From contig JABAKD010000029.1 in the NCBI GenBank assembly GCA_012845835.1, positions 13,283,892-13,347,891 on the forward strand: a stretch of DNA of 64,000 nt, written 5' to 3'. Below, piece after piece: positions 59,520-64,000 of this stretch. The position numbers were made by a program, and so were the translations under genes. Numbering within the stretch: the first letter of the stretch is position 1; each line of letters starts with the position of its first letter. Below the pieces are notes generated by a model. That model ran no database searches. It was not told where the DNA came from and saw only the letters and a program-made list of their open reading frames with translations. This stretch comes from Undaria pinnatifida (taxonomy: Eukaryota > Sar > Phaeophyceae > Laminariales > Alariaceae).

Positions 59520-59650
59520 GCGGCGGGGGGGAGGGGGGAAGGAGGGCGGGCGGGGTCGAGGGGGTAAGGGGGGAGGGGGGAGGGGGGATGGGGGGAGGGG
59601 GATGGGGTGCGTCCTGCACAAACAAGCAACTGAGGGGGGGGGGGGGGAGT
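59520..59650. repeat. G-rich tract
   Basis: GGGGGGA-rich low-complexity DNA right after the LINE end. Confidence 0.9.
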
Positions 59651-59859
59651 GCGTCCTACCCAAGAGACTGGAGTCTGGGTCTGTCCATCATTGTCTTGAA
59701 ATTTGTGGGCCTTCCAATGGCCGTCACAAGTTAGCGTAAGGCCGCCCTTACTTCTTCTCTTTGCTGCGTTCTCTCCCCAGTGCCATTGGTGATGCACTTG
59801 AAACCCTCTATGAGCCTAACGGCGGCTTCAGTGAGTTCCTAGGGTGTGCTAGTATGACG

Positions 59860-60000
59860 TTTTTTTTTCTTTTTTCTCTTTTCGCTTTGTTGCTTCCGCT
59901 TCTTGTCTTGTCTTTTCTTGCTTTTCTTGCCTTTTCTTTTCTTTTCTTTCCTTTCTCTTCTTTCCCTCTGTTTGTTTGTTTGTTTGTTTGTTTGTGTGGA
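59860..60000. repeat. Pyrimidine-rich tract with (TTTG)n
   Basis: 'ttttctttt' runs ending in 'tttgtttgtttgtttg'. Confidence 0.85.
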
Positions 60001-60079
60001 GTAGGTTGTTACGTGTGGCGCCCCGGTGGTGGTGTAGGTGGAGGAGAAAGGTGGCGTAAAAGCCGGCGATCGGTAAACT

Positions 60080-60850
60080 ACGAACTACTAACTAAGGCGG
60101 GTATGATAACCCGGTTTACGTGTGTGTTGGAGCGTGATAGCTCAGGTGTGATAACCCAGAAATGGAACTCGGAACTGTGGCGTGGTAGCCGGGATGTAAA
60201 TACACGGGCGTGGTAGCCGTGCAGTGGTGAAGGCGTGATAGCCCTTGAAATATATATGGGGCGTGGTAGCCCTTGGCGTGGTAGCCGTAGAAGAGACACA
60301 GAGAAGACACAAGGTAGAGGCAAAAATAGAGTCGAAAAATAGAGTGATATTATTCGGGCATATAAAAACCCACAACACATAATCCCGTTGTGGAAATCCA
60401 TCCCACACATATACGAAACCCCCAAAATTCTCGGATCCATCTTTTCAACGGATTCTTGTTTGCAATCTGACAATGGAGTGAGTACGTCCGACAGCCCCCC
60501 TACTCGCAACATTGTCATGATTTATCCAGACAACCTTGTTAAAACGTAAATTCCCAGCTACCAAAATACTGCAGAGGTTTTCTTTACTCAAGTCCAGAAA
60601 ACAAAAAAATGTTGCATTTGCAAAAAAATTCAAAATCCACTCCCTCCACTTGCAATAACACTCAAATCCATTCTCATCACATCCATGACCAATAAAACTC
60701 AAACACTATTCAGTATTTTTCATCGATCAATTTGAATGCAAGTCCTTGAACCCTCATAAAGATACATCAGAAAACAAAACAAAGAAACATGTAAGAAGTA
60801 GAAAGTCAGAAAATCAAACACTGTCCGAGAGAGAAATCACATCAAATTCA
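60080..60850 (-). other. Probable 3' LTR and tail of the copia relic, ends not delimited
   Basis: On the minus strand the coding end runs into 'ccgggggataatgatgaatt', where a polypurine tract and LTR start are expected. 'gcgtggtagcc(g/c)' repeats lie at 60175-60290. The partner LTR is outside the window, so the borders cannot be fixed. Confidence 0.35.
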
Positions 60851-63800
60851 TCATTATCCCCCGGTGAAATTCAAACTCCCTCTCAGGTAACGCCTTGGTG
60901 AGGAAGTCAGCATGCTGGTACTGCGACGCTATGTGGATAATTTCGACCTCCTTCCTTTCTACCAGTTCCCTCAAAAAGTGATGCCTCACGTCAATGTGCT
61001 TCGAGTTCGAGTTCGAAATCGGGTGCTTTTGCAATTTGGATGGCACCCTCGTTATCCTCATACATGGCAATGCACGGCATCCTTGCCTTCGGCAACATAA
61101 ACACCAAACCTGCCTCAAAATTAAAATCTCCTTCCCCATGTTCGACATAGCCACATACTCCGCCTGAGTAGTCGAGAGAGTCACACACTTCTGCGTCTTG
61201 GAGTACCACGAAACAGGCCCCCCCGCACACATCACTACCCCCCCCGACACGCTTCTCCTGTCCGTACTGCGCGAAGCATAGTCGGCATCTGCGAACAAAA
61301 CCAAACTTATCCCCGCCAACGTCCCCTTCTGAAAGGGAATCCCAAAAGAACTCGTCCTCATTGCATACCCTAGTATACTACGTGCCGCTTTCCAGTATCG
61401 CTTCGGGGCACTGCAATACCTTGCTACTGCCCTCACTGAATTCACGATATCCGGCCTGGTCAACAAGGCGATCCACAAAGCGCACCGATCAACTCTCGGA
61501 AAGGGAACAGAATATTCGGCTCGTCAACATCAAAATCCCAAAGCCTTCAAGTTGTAGGAATCGGGATAGCGTTGCACCATTCCACACCATACTTCTCTCC
61601 CAATTCTTCTGTGTACGTCTGTTGTGAAATAGTCAACCTCCCTGCCTCCCTGTCTCTCTCGTAATAGCACCTCGAGTACCACTTGAGCTCGCCCAACGAC
61701 TTAACTGGAACGAGACGTCCGAGATCCTTACCGAACTGATCACACCTTTCCTTCCTTCCCACGGCAAAAATATCATCAACATGCACCACTAGGTGCATCA
61801 CTACTTCCCCCCCTTCAACCAAACGAAAAACACACGAATCAGCCAAGCAATGCACAAACCCCAAAGCCAAAAGACACTTCCTCAGTAATGCATACCACTG
61901 TCTGGATGCCTGTCTCAAACCATAAAGACTCTTGCTCAGCTTCACAACCTTCCCTGACAATGAACCACACCCTTCTGGCAATCGCATATAGACATCCTCG
62001 GCAAGATCTGCCCTCACAAAAACCTGGTCTATATCGAAATGGCACAACTCTAGGTCATTTTCACGCGCCAACGCAGCCCACAAACGGACACTGGACGAGG
62101 CGCGTACAAATCTCCAAAGTCAATGTACTCTCTCTGCATGTCACCCCTAGCTACAAGTCTCGCCTTCGCTTTCGTAGGCCAACCAAATTGATCAACCTTC
62201 CAATCAAAAATGAGCTTGCTACTGATCACGTTGTCTATTCGTTGCTACTCGTCAACAACTTCGAACGCCCCCGCTTCAAGCAAACCGAACACTTCACGCT
62301 TAGCCGCGTCCATGAACTGTGCGCCATGCTCACCGTCACGCGCCTCCCTGCACGTCTTGGGTACGCGGAGGTCCTTGGCGTGGCAGAGGGGCATGTCGGG
62401 CCGCAGGTGAGAGGGGCGCATCTCGCGAAGAGCTACGTCGACATCCTCCCGCGTGGCGAGGCGCGACACAAGGCCGAGCGGCACTCCCCGCCCCGACGGC
62501 CCAAGCGACCAATAGCTACCCCCGCTCTCCTCCCCGCCCGTGGTGTCGTATGGCGGTGCACCTTTGCTCTCCTCCACGCCCCCGGACCCCGCATGCTGCC
62601 TGCCGCCGTCCCCCAGCTCACCAGATCCGTGCCCCAGCAGGAGCACTCGTTGCGCGTTCAGGGCCCGCCGGTTGGCCAGCATCGACAGCAGCACATCCTC
62701 CCCCGCATGAGATAGGAGCCCTACCCCGTGGTCGAACGATGTCGCCTCCGGCAGCGGCGTAGACACCGCTTCTTCCGGCACGCCTGAGAGCTGACGGCCC
62801 TCCGACCTGGTCCTTCCTGGCACGCGCTCGTCGCCCCTCTCGCTCAGTATCCTCGTTGCATGGGGGGTGAGCGGCGAGGAATATCCTGCGGCGACCGGCG
62901 GCGGCTGCCCCCTTCTGTACGTCCGCGGGGCCAGTGTCGACGCCGGTGATGGTGATGACGATGTCGTTGAGGCGGCGTCCTCGATGGAAGACGGAGACCA
63001 CTCCGGCATTGACGAACATGTGGCAGGCGGTGTGTGAGCGCTGGGCGAGTGCGCAGGCGGCAGACCGGCAGCGGCGGGCGGCATGGCAGTCGGTCCGGGC
63101 GGCGGTGAGGTGTGAGCGCTGGGTGAGTGCGCGGACGGCGGTGATGACGATTGCAGCGGTGGTGGCGGCCATGTGGCTGCTGCAGGCGGTGTACCTGCAG
63201 TAACAGGCGGCTTCGAGCGAGGGGTGTGAGCGCTGGGTGAGTGCGCGGGCGCCGGACCGGCAGCGGTGGGCGGCATACCAGTCGGTCCGGGCGGCGGCGA
63301 GGTGTGAGCGCTGGGTAAGTGCACGGGCGGCGGACCGGCAGCGGTGGGCGGCATAGCAGTCAGTCCGGGCGGCGGCGAGGTGTGAGCGCTGGGTGAGTGC
63401 GCGGGCAGTGGACCGGCAGTGGCGGGCGGCGTCGAGGCAACCTCGAATGACACCCCGGCGGCGTGGGCGGTGCTGGCCCGGAAGGGGCAGTACTGAACCC
63501 CCCCCCCCCCGACTGTGGCAGCGGCGCCCATGTAACGTTGCTAGAGTAGCATACGCGCCCTGTGCCATCCCTGAGTACCTTCACACAGCAGTCGGCATGG
63601 TTGTCGCCCGCGTTGAGAAAGTAGCACGGCACTGCCTTGTCGTCCAGCTCCGACCTCCTCTCCCGGTACATGAAACCGTACTGAAAAAACGGCACCACCA
63701 AGAAAGCACCCTTCTTGCCGGTGAACAGCTCCTGCGGCGACGCGCGACCGGGGTTTGAAGGGGAAGCAGCCCGGTTGAGCTTCTGCGCGGCATCCTTTGC

Positions 63801-64000
63801 CGATTCCGCCCAGAGCTTGTCCCCGCGAGCATCCAAGCCGCGAACACACGAGAACCCCCCCGGCCCCAAACGTCGCTCCGCGGCGAGACGAGATGCCATG
63901 GCGATTTTGTTGCAACGCTGGATTGCATTCTCCACTACCCCATTGTATTGCTGCGCTCCGGGGGGGGAGTGCTGCACGGCGATTCCCATGGTGGAGCAGA
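60837..64000 (-). pseudogene. Ty1/copia-type retrotransposon polyprotein relic, cut by the window edge
   Basis: Minus strand. 63989-63500: integrase C-terminal half (NGVVENAIQRCNKIAM, SPQELFTGKKGAFLVVPFFQ). 63420-62950: Pro/Ala-rich linker encoded by a GC-rich minisatellite. 62700-62245: pre-RT segment (DAAKREVFGLLEAGAFEVVD). After a frame change, 62083-61547: reverse transcriptase (LCHFDIDQVFVRADLAEDVY, LYGLRQASRQWYALL, HVDDIFAVG). 61478-60837: RNase H (WYSKTQKCVTLSTTQAEYVA, HIDVRHHFLRELV). Two frameshifts flank VWCLCCRRQG, where the correct frame reads MYEDNEGAIQIAKAPDFELE. Gag and protease lie beyond the right edge or are lost. Confidence 0.9.
63030..63425. repeat. GC-rich coding minisatellite in the copia linker
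   Basis: Five units of about 75-115 bp with 'gtgtgagcgctgggtgagtg', then 'ggaccggcagcggtgggcgg'. Translated they give AHSPSAHTSPPPG and MPPTAAGP repeats. Confidence 0.9.

Noticed and set aside
62618..63568. 316-codon minus-strand ORF beside the copia linker
   Set aside because: Alternative frame of the GC-rich minisatellite. The integrase-linker-RT frame is the real one.

Overview
This window is eukaryotic nuclear DNA that is poor in genes and rich in introns and repeats. Two conserved genes lie head to head and both are split by canonical GT-AG introns (one intron is GC-AG). The rest is microsatellites, minisatellites, miniature transposons and decayed retrotransposons. An alga or other stramenopile with large introns, for example a brown alga, is my best guess. 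Nothing in the sequence settles the taxon.

Layout. 1-5.0 kb: repeats only. 5.05-7.06 kb (minus): a two-exon gene for an unrecognised 449-residue protein with a probable signal peptide. 7.3-10 kb: repeats. 10.19-18.58 kb (minus): a complete ten-exon gene for the DRG1 GTPase (372 residues). 18.6-20.8 kb: divergent intergenic region with a CTG repeat and a degenerate minisatellite. 20.85-44.74 kb (plus): seven recognisable exons of SAE1/Aos1, the non-catalytic half of the SUMO E1 enzyme. Its introns reach 9 kb and hold a 2-kb ATAGGTATCGAT-rich block, a TTGGG array, a 52-copy 20-bp minisatellite, a TATGA array and a gypsy-type retrotransposon relic. I could not find its first exon or one short internal exon. 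46.20-47.03 kb: a TA-flanked non-autonomous DNA transposon. 49.3-53.6 kb (minus): a decayed retroelement with a gag-like region, a Cys/His cluster, a NADAR (YbiA-like) domain and an aspartic protease DTG motif. 53.9-54.6 kb: tandem repeats. 57.73-58.40 kb: a tandem miniature LTR retrotransposon (TRIM-like), cut by a 5'-truncated LINE (58.39-59.47 kb). 60.84-64 kb (minus): a copia-type polyprotein relic that runs off the right edge.

The strongest unexplained pattern is a set of ghost exons: degenerate partial copies of real DRG1 and SAE1 exons in the introns beside them. Every upstream ghost keeps the acceptor-side half of its exon. Every downstream ghost keeps the donor-side half, or the stop-codon half of a last exon. 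For DRG1 exons 6 and 7 the two outer halves together rebuild one exon, overlapping by about 8-13 bp exactly at the break, so the working exon sits nested inside a split older copy. The second most interesting object is the NADAR domain inside a gag-protease retroelement.
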